Origin: an uncultured bacterium
GTDB taxonomy: Bacteria; Verrucomicrobiota; Kiritimatiellia; PWTM01
Direction of reading: 5' to 3'
DNA: 64,000 nucleotides
NCBI GenBank assembly: GCA_937139365.1
Contig: CAKZPT010000041.1
Location: 1-64,000 of the forward strand
Shown: one piece after another, positions 53,054 through 63,057 of the stretch
Position numbering within the stretch: the first letter of the stretch is position 1
Layout of the letters: each line of letters starts with the position of its first letter
Program-made: the position numbers and the translations under genes
Notes under the pieces: model-generated
The model's database searches: none
Told to the model about the DNA's origin: nothing
Seen by the model: only the letters and a program-made list of their open reading frames with translations

Positions 53054-54496
53054 GTGAGTGATCCCGGCCGGCTGGAGCGCTGGCGTTCGGGCTGGCACGC
53101 CCCCGCCGGCCCCGGCGAAATCTGGCGCGTCGCGGCGCCGCTGATCGTCGCCACCGCCTCCCTCAGCCTGATGCAGTTCACCGACCGGATGTTCCTCGCC
53201 TGGCACGACGCCAACTCGCTGCGGGCCGTCGTTCCGGCGGGCATCCTGGCTTTCACGATGACCTGCGGGTTCCTCGCGCTGGTCGGCTACGGCCAGACCT
53301 TCGTCGCCCACCACCACGGGGCGGGCGACCCGTACGGCTGCGCCCGGTCCGCCGCGCAGGCCGTGCTGCTGGCCCTCCTTTCCTGGCCGGCCGTCCTCGC
53401 CGTCGCGCCCCTCGGCCGCGCCATCATCCGCGCTTCCGGCCACGCGCCGGACGTGGCGGCGCTCGAGCGGGAGTATTTCGACCTGGTGATGCTCGGCAGC
53501 CTTGGGCCGCTGCTGACGCAGGCCTTCGGCGGTTTCTTCAGCGGCCGCGGCCACACCCGCGCGACGATGTGGGCCCACCTCGGCGGCAACCTGCTCAACA
53601 TCGCACTGAACTATTGCTGGATCTTCGGCCGCGCCGGCTTTCCGGCCCTCGGTCTGCGTGGCGCCGCGCTGGCCACGGTGACCGCCGGCTTCGCTCCCGC
53701 TTTCGGCCTCGGGCTCCGCTTCTTTGCTCCGTCGGTCCGCCGCCGCTTCGACACCCTAGGCGCTTTCCGCCCCGACCTCCGCCTGCTCGGCCGCCTCCTC
53801 CGGTTCGGCCTGCCGGCGGCTGGCCACATGTGGCTCGACCTCACCTCCTTCGCCTTTTTCGTGTTCCTCGCGGGCCGGTTCGGTCCCGCCGAGCAGGCGG
53901 CGGGCAACATCGCGCTGACCGTGAACGCGCTGGCCTTCTTGCCGACCATCGGCATCGGGCACGCCGCCTCGATCGTCGTCGGCCAGTACCAAGGCCGCAA
54001 CGACCCCGCACGCGCCGAGCGGGCCGGCTGGACCGCGCTGGCGATGGCGGCCGGTTACATGGGGACCGTTGGGCTGACCTACGTCCTATTCCCCACCGCC
54101 TACGTCTCGCTGTTCACCGACCGAGGGCCCGGCTCGGTCCCGCACGGGGAGGTCTTTCCGATCGCCCGCCGCCTGCTGGTCGTCCTCGCCCTCTGGAGCA
54201 CCGGCGACGCCACCGACCTGGCGCTGGCGGGCGCGCTGAAAGGCGCCGGCGACACCCGCTTCGTGATGACCTTCTCCCTCGCGATGGCCTACGGCCTCTT
54301 CGTCGGGGGTGAACTGCTGATCGTCGGGGTGTTCGGCGGCGGCGTTTACGCGGCGTGGGCGTGGACCTGCGTGTACATTGCCGCCATGGCGTTCGGCTAC
54401 CTCCATCGCTTCCGGCGGGGACGCTGGAAGCGCATCGATCTGCTCGGCCGGGGCGCCGCCGCAACGGCGCCGGATACCCTCCAGGTGGCGTTGTGA
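53054..54496 (+). CDS. MATE-family efflux transporter
   Basis: 12 hydrophobic helices; GQTFVAHHHGAGDPYGCARSAAQAVLLALLSWP, FFSGRGHTRATMWAHLGGNLLNIALNYCWIFG. Confidence 0.9.
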   Translation: MSDPGRLERWRSGWHAPAGPGEIWRVAAPLIVATASLSLMQFTDRMFLAWHDANSLRAVVPAGILAFTMTCGFLALVGYGQTFVAHHHGAGDPYGCARSAAQAVLLALLSWPAVLAVAPLGRAIIRASGHAPDVAALEREYFDLVMLGSLGPLLTQAFGGFFSGRGHTRATMWAHLGGNLLNIALNYCWIFGRAGFPALGLRGAALATVTAGFAPAFGLGLRFFAPSVRRRFDTLGAFRPDLRLLGRLLRFGLPAAGHMWLDLTSFAFFVFLAGRFGPAEQAAGNIALTVNALAFLPTIGIGHAASIVVGQYQGRNDPARAERAGWTALAMAAGYMGTVGLTYVLFPTAYVSLFTDRGPGSVPHGEVFPIARRLLVVLALWSTGDATDLALAGALKGAGDTRFVMTFSLAMAYGLFVGGELLIVGVFGGGVYAAWAWTCVYIAAMAFGYLHRFRRGRWKRIDLLGRGAAATAPDTLQVAL

Positions 54497-55449
54497 ATCG
54501 CTTCGTCGTCTACTTCCGTCGTCCCTTCATGGCCGCCGCGCTGGCCTTGGCCAGCGGTTGCGGGCGTGAAGGCCCGCCGCCCGACCTCGCCGCCCTGGAC
54601 GGCGGGCGCGCGCTCGCCGAGGTGCGCACCTTTGTCGCGCTCGGTCCCAAGACCGCCGGCACCGACGGCGCCGCCCGCGCCGCCCTCTGGATCCGCGACC
54701 GCCTCGAGGCCCTCGGCTGGGCCGCCGAGGTGGACGAGTTCGAGGACTCCTCCGCCGGCCGCCCCATGATCTTCCGCAACGTCGTCGGCCGTCGGCCGAG
54801 CCGCTCGCGCGATGTCGTCCTCTTCGGCGCCCACTACGACACCAAAGGCGGCATCGAGCCGTTCGAGGGCGCCAACGACGCCGGATCCGGCGTGGGCGTC
54901 CTCCTTGAACTGGCCCGGGCCGGCGCCGGCTGGGGCTGGCCATGGGACACCCGGCTCGCGTTTTTCGACGGCGAGGAGTGCCGGATCGCCTACGGGCCCG
55001 ACGACGGCCTCCACGGGAGCCGCCGACTCGCTGCCCGGGCGGTTCGCGAATCGTGGAGCCGACGCGTTCGCGCCGTCGTGATCGTGGACATGGTCGGCGA
55101 CCGCGACTTCACGATCACGCTACCGCGCAACGGAACGCCCGCGCTGATGACGGCCGCGCTTGAGGCCGCCGCCGCACTGGGCCTCCGCGACCGCGTGCGG
55201 CTGGCGCCGGGCGCGATCCTCGACGACCACCAGCCCTTCCTCGACGCCGGCATGCCCGCTGTGGACCTGATCGACTTCGAGTACGGCTCCGCCCCCGGCT
55301 TGAACGACTATTGGCACACCCCGCAGGACACCCTCGACAAGCTCTCCGCCGAAAGCCTCGGCCACGCCGCCCGGCTAGCGCTGCTGACTGCGCTACGGGC
55401 CACTGGCGACAAGCGTGTTGGACTATCGCGGACGAGGGAGTCAGAATAG
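54493..55449 (+). CDS. M28-family peptidase / glutaminyl-cyclase-like lipoprotein
   Basis: Lipobox-like ALASGC; VVLFGAHYDTKG, GANDAGSGVGVLLELAR, LAFFDGEEC, AVDLIDFEYG...NDYWHTPQDTLDKL. GTGA overlap with MATE. Confidence 0.88.
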   Translation: MNRFVVYFRRPFMAAALALASGCGREGPPPDLAALDGGRALAEVRTFVALGPKTAGTDGAARAALWIRDRLEALGWAAEVDEFEDSSAGRPMIFRNVVGRRPSRSRDVVLFGAHYDTKGGIEPFEGANDAGSGVGVLLELARAGAGWGWPWDTRLAFFDGEECRIAYGPDDGLHGSRRLAARAVRESWSRRVRAVVIVDMVGDRDFTITLPRNGTPALMTAALEAAAALGLRDRVRLAPGAILDDHQPFLDAGMPAVDLIDFEYGSAPGLNDYWHTPQDTLDKLSAESLGHAARLALLTALRATGDKRVGLSRTRESE

Positions 55450-55476
55450 GATGACGCGCAAGGAGATGCATTCGAT

Positions 55477-56787
55477 ATGAACCGTCGCTCGTTTCTTAGG
55501 TCCGCCCGCGTCGCTGCCGCGCCGTTCATCCTTCCGTCGCACATCCAGGCCGCCCCGACGAAGCCCAACGACCGTATCACGATGGGCTTCATCGGCATGG
55601 GCAAACAAAACCGCCATTTGATGGGCAATTTTCTGTGGCGCGTCCAGGTCGTTGCGGTTTGCGACGTGGACACCACCCGCCGCCTCGACGCGCAGAAGCG
55701 CGCCGACAAATTCTACCAGGAGCATCGCGACCTCGGCGCGCCGGGCGTGGCGGCCTACAGCGATTTCCGCGAGCTGCTGGCCCGCACCGGCATCGACGCC
55801 GTCTGCATCGCCACCCCCGACCACTAGCACGGCATCCAGATTCTTGAAGGGCTCCGCGCCGGCAAAAACGTCTACTGCGAAAAGCCGCTGACCCACAACG
55901 TTGCCGAGGCCGTCGCGGTGATTCGCGCAGTGGACCGCCACCGCCGTGTGCTCCAAACCGGCTCGATGCAGCGCTCCTCGAAGGAGTTTCGCGTAGCCTG
56001 CGAGCTGGTCCGCAACGGCGTCATCGGCCGGATCGAGCGCGTCGAATGCTCGTTCGGCAACCCCGGTGTTCCCTGCGACCTGCCCGCCGAGCCCGACGAG
56101 CCCGGGCTGGACTGGAACCTGTGGCTCGGCCCCGCTCCGTTGCGGCCCTACCACTCCGTGCTCAGCCCGCGCGGAATCCACGACCACTTCCCCAACTGGC
56201 GCACATACCGCGAATACGGCGGCAACGTCACCGACTGGGGCGCCCACCACATCGACATCGCGCAATGGGGCCTAGGCATGGACGAGAGCGGGCCGGTCGA
56301 AGTCCGCCCCCCCGACAAGCCCGACGCCAAACGCGGCGGAATGCTGGTCTTCGCCAACGGCGTTCCGGTGATCCACAAGGACGGCTTCGGCGTTCACTTC
56401 GTCGGCGCCGACGGCAAGGTCAAGGTCAACCGAGGAAAGTTCGAGCTGATCGTCCGCGGGGAGGTGGTCGCCTCCTCCGCCCGCGAAAAAACCTCCTGCG
56501 CGGCCGAGGTCGCCCGGGCCGAAAAGGTGCTTCTCGCGGACGCGAAGGCCCGCCTGTACGACAGCAAGTCGCACACCGACGACTTCCTCGCTCGGATGAA
56601 GGACCGCGGCAAACCGATCGCCAGCGAGATCGTTGGCGGCCGCACCGCGATCTGCTGCAACCTGCTCAACCTGGCCTACTACCACCGTCAGACCATCCGG
56701 TGGGACCCGGCGCGGCTGACCCTCGCCCCCGGCTCCGGCGATCCCGCGTGGCTGACGCGGAATTATCGTTCCCCCTGGAAAGTCTGA
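55477..56787 (+). pseudogene. Gfo/Idh/MocA oxidoreductase (Tat-type signal) with in-frame TAG at 55825-55827
   Basis: [75 protein letters not shown]; same frame on both sides of the stop. Confidence 0.92.
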
Positions 56788-56845
56788 GGCCACGCGGACG
56801 ATTTGCCAGCAGAGTTTGCACCCGCAGCCGCCCGCCGGCGTGGGT

Positions 56846-57427
56846 TCACCGGTGGAAGGGGCGCGGTGACGGCAAACGCCCGGCGGCGACGAGGGACGCG
56901 AGTACCCCCGCGGGATCGCGCCGCAACCACCCGAGCTCGTGTTCAAAATTCGAGGTGAACACGCCGCGGCCGACGGCGGCCTCGATTTCGGCCGGCGCCC
57001 AAAACTTCGCGTCGGCGATCTCCACAGGGTCCGGCCGGAACGGCCCGTCGTGGACGGCGATGAAGCTGCGCACGTACTCGGTCTCACGATCGGAGCGCCA
57101 CAGGTACTCGTGCGACGGCCGCAGGTCCGCGGCGATTCCCAGCTCCTCCGCCATCTCCCGGCGGGCGCCTTCCGCCGGATCCTCGCCCGGCCGGAGATGG
57201 CCGCCCACCGACGTGTCCCACCGCCCCGGCTGGATGTCCTTGTCCGGCGAGCGACGCTGCAACAACAGCCGGCCGAGCCGGTCAAACACGAACACGTGGA
57301 CGGCAGGATGGATCAGCGCCGGGTTAGAGTGACATTCGCGCCGCGGCGCGCGCCCGACGGGCCGACCGCGCTCGTCCACGACGTCGAAGACCTCCTCCCC
57401 TGATTCCGGCGGCGTGTTCGCGTTCAT
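56846..57427 (-). CDS. NUDIX hydrolase (IDI-like)
   Basis: GHLRPGEDPAEGARREMAEELGI NUDIX box; VHVFVFDRLGRLLLQRRSPDKDIQPGRWD. Confidence 0.9.
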   Translation of the reverse strand: MNANTPPESGEEVFDVVDERGRPVGRAPRRECHSNPALIHPAVHVFVFDRLGRLLLQRRSPDKDIQPGRWDTSVGGHLRPGEDPAEGARREMAEELGIAADLRPSHEYLWRSDRETEYVRSFIAVHDGPFRPDPVEIADAKFWAPAEIEAAVGRGVFTSNFEHELGWLRRDPAGVLASLVAAGRLPSPRPFHR

Positions 57428-57618
57428 GCGGTGCGAGGGTAACCGCTGCCGCGCCGCGCCGCCAGCGATCCGGGCGACGACGCCGCGCAGGGCTGGCCGC
57501 GCATGGGCACGCCACCGCCCCTCGGAACGTGCGCTTGACCACTCACGGTGCAGCCGGCTGGAAGCTATGTTTTGACTGGCCGAGCAGCGGCGCGGCCCAT
57601 ACAGAGGGAAAAATCATC

Positions 57619-58434
57619 ATGAAAGCACTTGGTCTGGCGGGAGGACTCTGGTGGTGGTGCGGCGTGACCGCCTCGGCGGCGGCCACGTTCTCGATAGGGC
57701 TACGGTACGGATTGGACGGCTGGTCCCTGGCTGCCGATGTGTCCGGCACGGGTGTCTCGACCGACCGTCTGGTGCGAACCTCGGACGATCAGGAGGTGAT
57801 GATCTTCCGCTCTGGGACCGACAGCGGGGGCACGGTGTATTTCGTGGGCGCCTCGCCCTTGTACAGCACCCTGGATGACTACGCCCTCGACTGGGCCGAC
57901 ATGGATTATGATCTGACCATCGGCGTCGGTAGCCAGAGCGGCATCTACCGCTTCATGCTCAATCCCGCGACCAATGGTTGGTTTCCTGTGCGGCCTTTGT
58001 TCGACTCCATCGACGAGCCCGTCCCGTGGAACGCGACGTTTACTTGGCAATGGGAGGGAGCCGCAGACGCGAAGATCTTCGACTACATCCAGTGGACCAC
58101 GAACAGAGAGCCAGCCGGCTTCGAGGGTAGCCTGCTAACCTGGAGCGGCGAGACAGGGTTTGACAGCCTCAATCAGTCCCTGAACTTCCTCCCGCAACCC
58201 GGCGGGGCCACTATGCGGATTGCGTACGGAAACCTCACCCCCTTCCTCGTGGGCAGTTGGGCGAAAAGGGAGGGGGACGACGTGCTGGACGAGCCGCCGC
58301 TCTTCTACACCGTGTCGTTCGACGAGCGCGACGTCCAACTGGTCCCCGAGCCGATGAGCGCCGCGCTGACCGCCGGCGGATTGGCGCTGGTGCTCGCAGC
58401 CCGGCGCCGGACCGCCCGCCGACGGGGCCGCTGA
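57619..58434 (+). CDS. PEP-CTERM sorted exported protein
   Basis: Signal peptide; C-terminus LVPEPMSAALTAGGLALVLAARRRTARRRGR. Confidence 0.85.
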   Translation: MKALGLAGGLWWWCGVTASAAATFSIGLRYGLDGWSLAADVSGTGVSTDRLVRTSDDQEVMIFRSGTDSGGTVYFVGASPLYSTLDDYALDWADMDYDLTIGVGSQSGIYRFMLNPATNGWFPVRPLFDSIDEPVPWNATFTWQWEGAADAKIFDYIQWTTNREPAGFEGSLLTWSGETGFDSLNQSLNFLPQPGGATMRIAYGNLTPFLVGSWAKREGDDVLDEPPLFYTVSFDERDVQLVPEPMSAALTAGGLALVLAARRRTARRRGR

Positions 58435-58568
58435 CGGACGGCGCGGAGAGGCGACCCGCCGCCGCGCCGGCGGTGGACGCGGGCCTTTCCAGACAACCAC
58501 GGCCAACCCCGACTCGGCGCGCCAGGGAGGGCTGGCCTCCGAGCGACCGCAGGGGTAACTATTCCCTC

Positions 58569-61091
58569 ATGCGCCACGTCCGGCCGCATCGAGGCTTCAG
58601 AGCCCGGACCGCCTTGCTCGCGACGGGGGCGCTGGCCCTGTCTGCCGCCCATGCCGGCCCGGTGCGCCTCGAGGTCGTGTACCCATTCCCGGGGGCGAGA
58701 TTTCCGCCGGGCATCGTGCCGCCGGCGGTGCTCTGGAACGACCCGACGACGGCGGCGCACTGGCGGCTGACCGTCCGGCTCGCCGGCGGCGCTCCGCTCG
58801 AGATGGACAGCGACGGCCGCCGCCGGCCGCCCGTTCTCGACCCCCGCTGCGTCCGCGAGGACAACTCCCCCCGACGCGCCGCCGCAGTTCGCTTCGGCGC
58901 GCGGCTGTGTGTTGCCGGCCGATGCCTGGGCGGCAATCCAGGCGGCGAGCGTCGAGGCCGACGCGACGCTGTCCGTTGCCGGCTACGACCGGCGGCCCGG
59001 TAACCACGGCGCGTGGCGGCTTTCGGAGGGCTCGGTGACGTTTCGCACGGCCCGGGAGCCGGTCGGCGACGCGATCTTTTACCGGGATGTGCCGCTAATG
59101 CCAGTGCGCACCCACCAGGGGATCGTACGGCCGCTGCGGCCCGAGGCCCTGCCGTTGATCGAATGGCGGCTTCGCGACATCACCCGCCCCGCGCCTTCCG
59201 TGGTGATGAGCAACCTGCCGACCTGCGCCAACTGCCACTCGTTCTCGGCAGACGGCTGACGGCTGGGCCTCGACGTGGATGGACCGGACGGCGACAAAGG
59301 GGCCCACGCCGTCGTCCAGGTACGCCCGCGGATGGCCATCGAACGCGAGGACGTGTTCAGCTGGAACCGCCTCGGGCGCGAGATCGCGGGCGCGACCGTC
59401 ACCTTCGGCCTGTTCCCGCGCCTGTCCCCCGACGGCCGGTACGTCGCCGCAACGGTGGCCGAATCGGTCTACGTTCAAAACTACACGGACTGGCGCTTTC
59501 TCCAGACCTTCTATCCCACCCGGGGCATCCTCGCGATCTACGACACCGTCGAGCGCCGCGCGGCACCCCTGCGGGGGGCCGACGACCCGGGCTTCGTGCA
59601 GTCGAACCCCGTCTGGAGCCCCGACGGCCGCTGGATCGTGTTCATCCGCGCTACCGCCCGCGACAACTACACCCCCGATCCCCTCGCCGAGCGCGCGAAC
59701 GATCCGCGGGAAACCCCAATCCGCTACGACCTCTGTCGCATCCCGTTCAACGGCGGACGCGGCGGGCGTCCCGAGCCGTTACGGGGGGCCTCGAACAACG
59801 GCCGCAGCAACTCGTTTCCCGTCTTTTCGCCCGACGGCCGCTGGATCGTGTTCGTGCAGGCGTCCAACGGACTCCTTTTGCGCCCCGACTCAAGGCTATG
59901 GATCGTGCCCGCCGACGGCGGCGAGGCCCGATCGCTGGAATGCAACCTCGAGCCGATGAACTCGTGGCACAGCTTTTCCTCAAACGGCCGCTGGCTGGCG
60001 TTCACCTCGAAGGCGATGGGGCATTACACGCGGCTTTTCCTGGCGCACATCGACGAGTCCGGGCGAGCATCCCCGCCGGTGCTCGTACCCGACTGCACGG
60101 CGGACAACCGGGCCGTCAATCTCCCCGAGTTCGCACCGGGACCGGCGCGGGAGATGCGGGCGATCGGGACCCCGGCGGTGGATTATCGCCGTCTTTCGCA
60201 CCGCGCGCTGGAGCTGGCGCAGGCGGGCGACCTGGCCACTGCCGAGCGGTATTTGCGCGAGTCGCTCGCCCTGAAGGAAGACTACGCCGACACCCATATC
60301 GCCCTGGGCTACGTCCAGGACGCGCTGGACCGCCCGGAGGAGGCCGTCCGTTGCTATCGGCGGGCCCTCGAACTCCAGCCTGGACATCCCCGCGCACATC
60401 GCTATTGGGCCATGACGCTCAACAAGCGCGGCGACGCACAGGGGGCGATCGCGCACCTGCGTCAGGCGTGGCGGCCGACCCCGACGACGACGATACCCTG
60501 CGGCTGTGGGGCGATGCGCTGGTCGCGACCGGTCGCGCGGAGGAGGCCGTCGCGATGTATCGCCGCGCCCTTGCGATCGCGCCGGACAACGTCTACGCCC
60601 ACCACAACCTCGCCACGGCGTTGGCGTCGTCGGGCCGCATCGAGGAAGCTCTTCGCCATTATCGGGAGGCCGCCCGCCACGATCCTCGCCGCGCCGCCGC
60701 GCACGCGAATGCGGGCGTGCTGCTCGCACAACTCGGCCGCTCCGCGGACGCCGCGCAGGCCTACCGCCAGGCGCTTCGCGTGGACCCGCGCCATGTTCCA
60801 GCCTTGCACGGGCTGGCGTTCCTGCTCGCCGCCGATCCCGATCCGGCCGCGCGCAACGCCCCGGAGGCCCTGCTGCTGGCGCGCCAGGCCTGCGAATGGT
60901 CCCGCGACGCGGACGGCCTCAGCCTCGCCGCACTCGCCTTTGCTCTCGCGGCGGCCGGACGGGATCGCGACGCCGTCGAGGCCGCCGAGCGCGCGCTTCG
61001 GCTCTTGCCGCCGGCCTCGCCTACGGCCGTCCGCTTGCGCGACGATCTGCTCCCCCGCCTCCGCCGCGCGGTCCCGAGTCCGCCACCCTGA
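58569..61091 (+). pseudogene. TolB/PD40 + TPR protein with CxxCH c-heme motif; two frameshifts and one in-frame TGA
   Basis: LPTCANCHSFSADG*RLGLDVDGP; VWSPDGRWIVFIRA, VFSPDGRWIVFVQA; TPRs YADTHIALGYVQDALDRPEEAVRCYRRALELQPGHP and, in another frame, TGRAEEAVAMYRRALAIAPDNVYAHHNLATAL. Confidence 0.85.
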
Positions 61092-61139
61092 CCGCCCCCT
61101 CCTTGCAGAGGGGACAGGGGTGCCCCTAGACTGGCACCG

Positions 61140-61943
61140 ATGACCCTCAAAAACCTCGCGCGCTCCGTTCACGCCCGACTGCCGGCCGGTCCTCTGCGTA
61201 ACTTCCTGTCGGCGCTGGCCTACCGGTGCTTCTACCGCTCCGCCCTGGCGGACTGCGCCTGGCGCAACGGCCGCTTCGAGGTCCGAACCGTCGACGGCAC
61301 CTTCGTCGTCAGCGAACGCGAGTTCGATCCCGCTCCGCTGGTCGAGGATTTCGCCGGTATCGAGTTCCGACCGGACATGGTCGCCCTCGACGTCGGGGCC
61401 AACATCGGCGCCGTCGCTTGTTGGATGGCCCGTCGCATCGGGCCGCCCGGCCGGGTCGTCGTCTTTGAGCCCGACCCGGACAACCTCGCCGTCCTGCGCC
61501 GCAACCTCGCCCTGAACGGCGTGTCGAACGTCACGGTCGTGGCGCGCGGCGCGTGGGACCGGCCGGGGGAGCTGGAGTTTCACGCCGGCGGCGGCTACAC
61601 ATCCTCGTTCTGCCGGACCTCCTACGTCCGGGCCCGACCGGAACGGTATCGCGTCGTCCGGGTCCCTGTAACGACGATCGATGCCGAGGCCGCCGTGCTC
61701 GGCCTGCCGCGAGTTGATCTGATCAAGATGGACATCGAGGGCGGCGAGGGGCCAGCGCTTCGCGGCGCCGCTGGGACGCTCCGACGGTGGCGGCCGGTCG
61801 TCATCGTCGAGTCGCACGTCGTGGACGGGCGACCGACGGTGGGCGACATCGTGGACGCGCTCCGCGACGCCGGATACGACTGCATCGACGTCCGCCCCGA
61901 CCGCGAAACCTCCGTCGTGACGGCGCGGCGGCCGGTCGTTTGA
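61140..61943 (+). CDS. FkbM-family methyltransferase
   Basis: MVALDVGANIGAVACWMARRIGPPGRVVVFEPDPDNLAVLRRNLALNGVSNVTVV; VDLIKMDIEGGEGPALRGA. Confidence 0.9.
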   Translation: MTLKNLARSVHARLPAGPLRNFLSALAYRCFYRSALADCAWRNGRFEVRTVDGTFVVSEREFDPAPLVEDFAGIEFRPDMVALDVGANIGAVACWMARRIGPPGRVVVFEPDPDNLAVLRRNLALNGVSNVTVVARGAWDRPGELEFHAGGGYTSSFCRTSYVRARPERYRVVRVPVTTIDAEAAVLGLPRVDLIKMDIEGGEGPALRGAAGTLRRWRPVVIVESHVVDGRPTVGDIVDALRDAGYDCIDVRPDRETSVVTARRPVV

Positions 61944-62017
61944 CAGGCCGTCGGCCGACGACTAGATTGATGGTATCTGGCCGTCGCATAATTCGGGGCG
62001 GCGACGCCGGAATCCAT

Positions 62018-62317
62018 ATGCCGACATACGACTATCAATGTGACCGTTGCGGGGTGACGTTTGAGATCTTCCAAGAGATTACCGACCGCCCGAAACGGAA
62101 ATGCCCGCAGTGCGGCGGCCGGATCCGCCGCCTGATCGGCGCGGGCGCGGGGCTGCTCTTCAAGGGCAGCGGGTTTTACACCACCGATTACCGGAGCGTG
62201 GGCTACAAGAAGGCGGCCAGGGCCGAAGGCGGATCCGGTGCCCCGGCCGGCAAAGGCGGCGGCGACGGATCGTCGTCCAAGCCCTCCCCTGCCAAACCGG
62301 GCGTATCGGAGAAGTGA
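62018..62317 (+). CDS. FmdB-family zinc-ribbon protein
   Basis: MPTYDYQCDRCGVTFEIFQEITDRPKRKCPQCGGRIRRLIGAGAGLLFKGSGFYTTDYRS. Confidence 0.93.
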   Translation: MPTYDYQCDRCGVTFEIFQEITDRPKRKCPQCGGRIRRLIGAGAGLLFKGSGFYTTDYRSVGYKKAARAEGGSGAPAGKGGGDGSSSKPSPAKPGVSEK

Positions 62318-62318
62318 C

Positions 62319-63026
62319 TTGCCGGTATCCGTGGTCTGTCCGGAGTGTGGGCATGAGAACTTAAGCATCGGCGTGTTCTGCGCTCGGTGCGGCAGCCGGA
62401 TGGGCGCGCCGGCCTTCCGGCGGCGGCGCGATCCTTTTCCGATCGGCCGGTGGCTGGGCGCGATCGTGCGTGCTGCGCTGCTGCTGGCGATCTTCGGCGG
62501 CATTGGCCTGATGTGCTGGCCGGTGGAGGTCGCCGAAACACGGGTGGACGTGGAGCGGGCGCGCCGGTTCGCGCAGCGATTGGCAGACGTCGAGCAGACG
62601 CTGCAACAGCAGGGAACGGCAGTGGACACGGTCAGCGCCGACGAGATCAACAACTACCTTGCCTGGCGGTTACAGGAAACTCCGGGGGCGGGCGTGTCCG
62701 GGGGGCTACAGATGTCGCTGGAGCGCGTGCGGATCGAGGTCTCGCCGACGCGCATCAGCGCGGTGGCATTGGGGGGGTGGGGACCGCTGAAGCTCACTTT
62801 CGAGGCTCGCGGTCTGCCCGAGGCCGGAAATCAGGGCTTTGTCTTTCGCGTGTACCGGGCACGGGTCGGCCGGCTGTGGCTGCCGCCGTTCGCACGGCCT
62901 TGGGCCGTGGACAAACTTCGGCAGGCTTTGGGTGGACTCGATCGCGAGCGACGGATCCTGGATCGTGTTCAGCGATTTGAGTTGGGCGATGGCAAGGTGA
63001 GGATGGCGGCGTCGGGCCGAGGGTGA
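62319..63026 (+). CDS. Zinc-ribbon membrane protein
   Basis: TTG start; CPECGHENLSIGVFCARCGSRM zinc ribbon, TM AIVRAALLLAIFGGIGLMCW. Confidence 0.7.
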   Translation: MPVSVVCPECGHENLSIGVFCARCGSRMGAPAFRRRRDPFPIGRWLGAIVRAALLLAIFGGIGLMCWPVEVAETRVDVERARRFAQRLADVEQTLQQQGTAVDTVSADEINNYLAWRLQETPGAGVSGGLQMSLERVRIEVSPTRISAVALGGWGPLKLTFEARGLPEAGNQGFVFRVYRARVGRLWLPPFARPWAVDKLRQALGGLDRERRILDRVQRFELGDGKVRMAASGRG

Positions 63027-63057
63027 CGTCCGGCCGCGGGAGGCGAGGCGGGCAACA

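Noticed and set aside
34310-55827. Genome-wide TAG recoding (TAG as Trp) to explain in-frame ambers in the AKR and Gfo/Idh genes
   Set aside because: TAG is a normal terminator in intact neighbours (TRAM gene ending 12983, NERD 13757, L,D-transpeptidase 24635, the ORF ending 14201), and another in-frame TAG (38675) sits at a likely Lys codon; frameshifts also occur in the same genes.
59620-59860. 24-nt exact DNA repeat (cccgacggccgctggatcgtgttc) in the TolB-like gene
   Set aside because: Explained by the repeated PD40 motif SPDGRWIVF with the same codon choice, not a separate genetic element.
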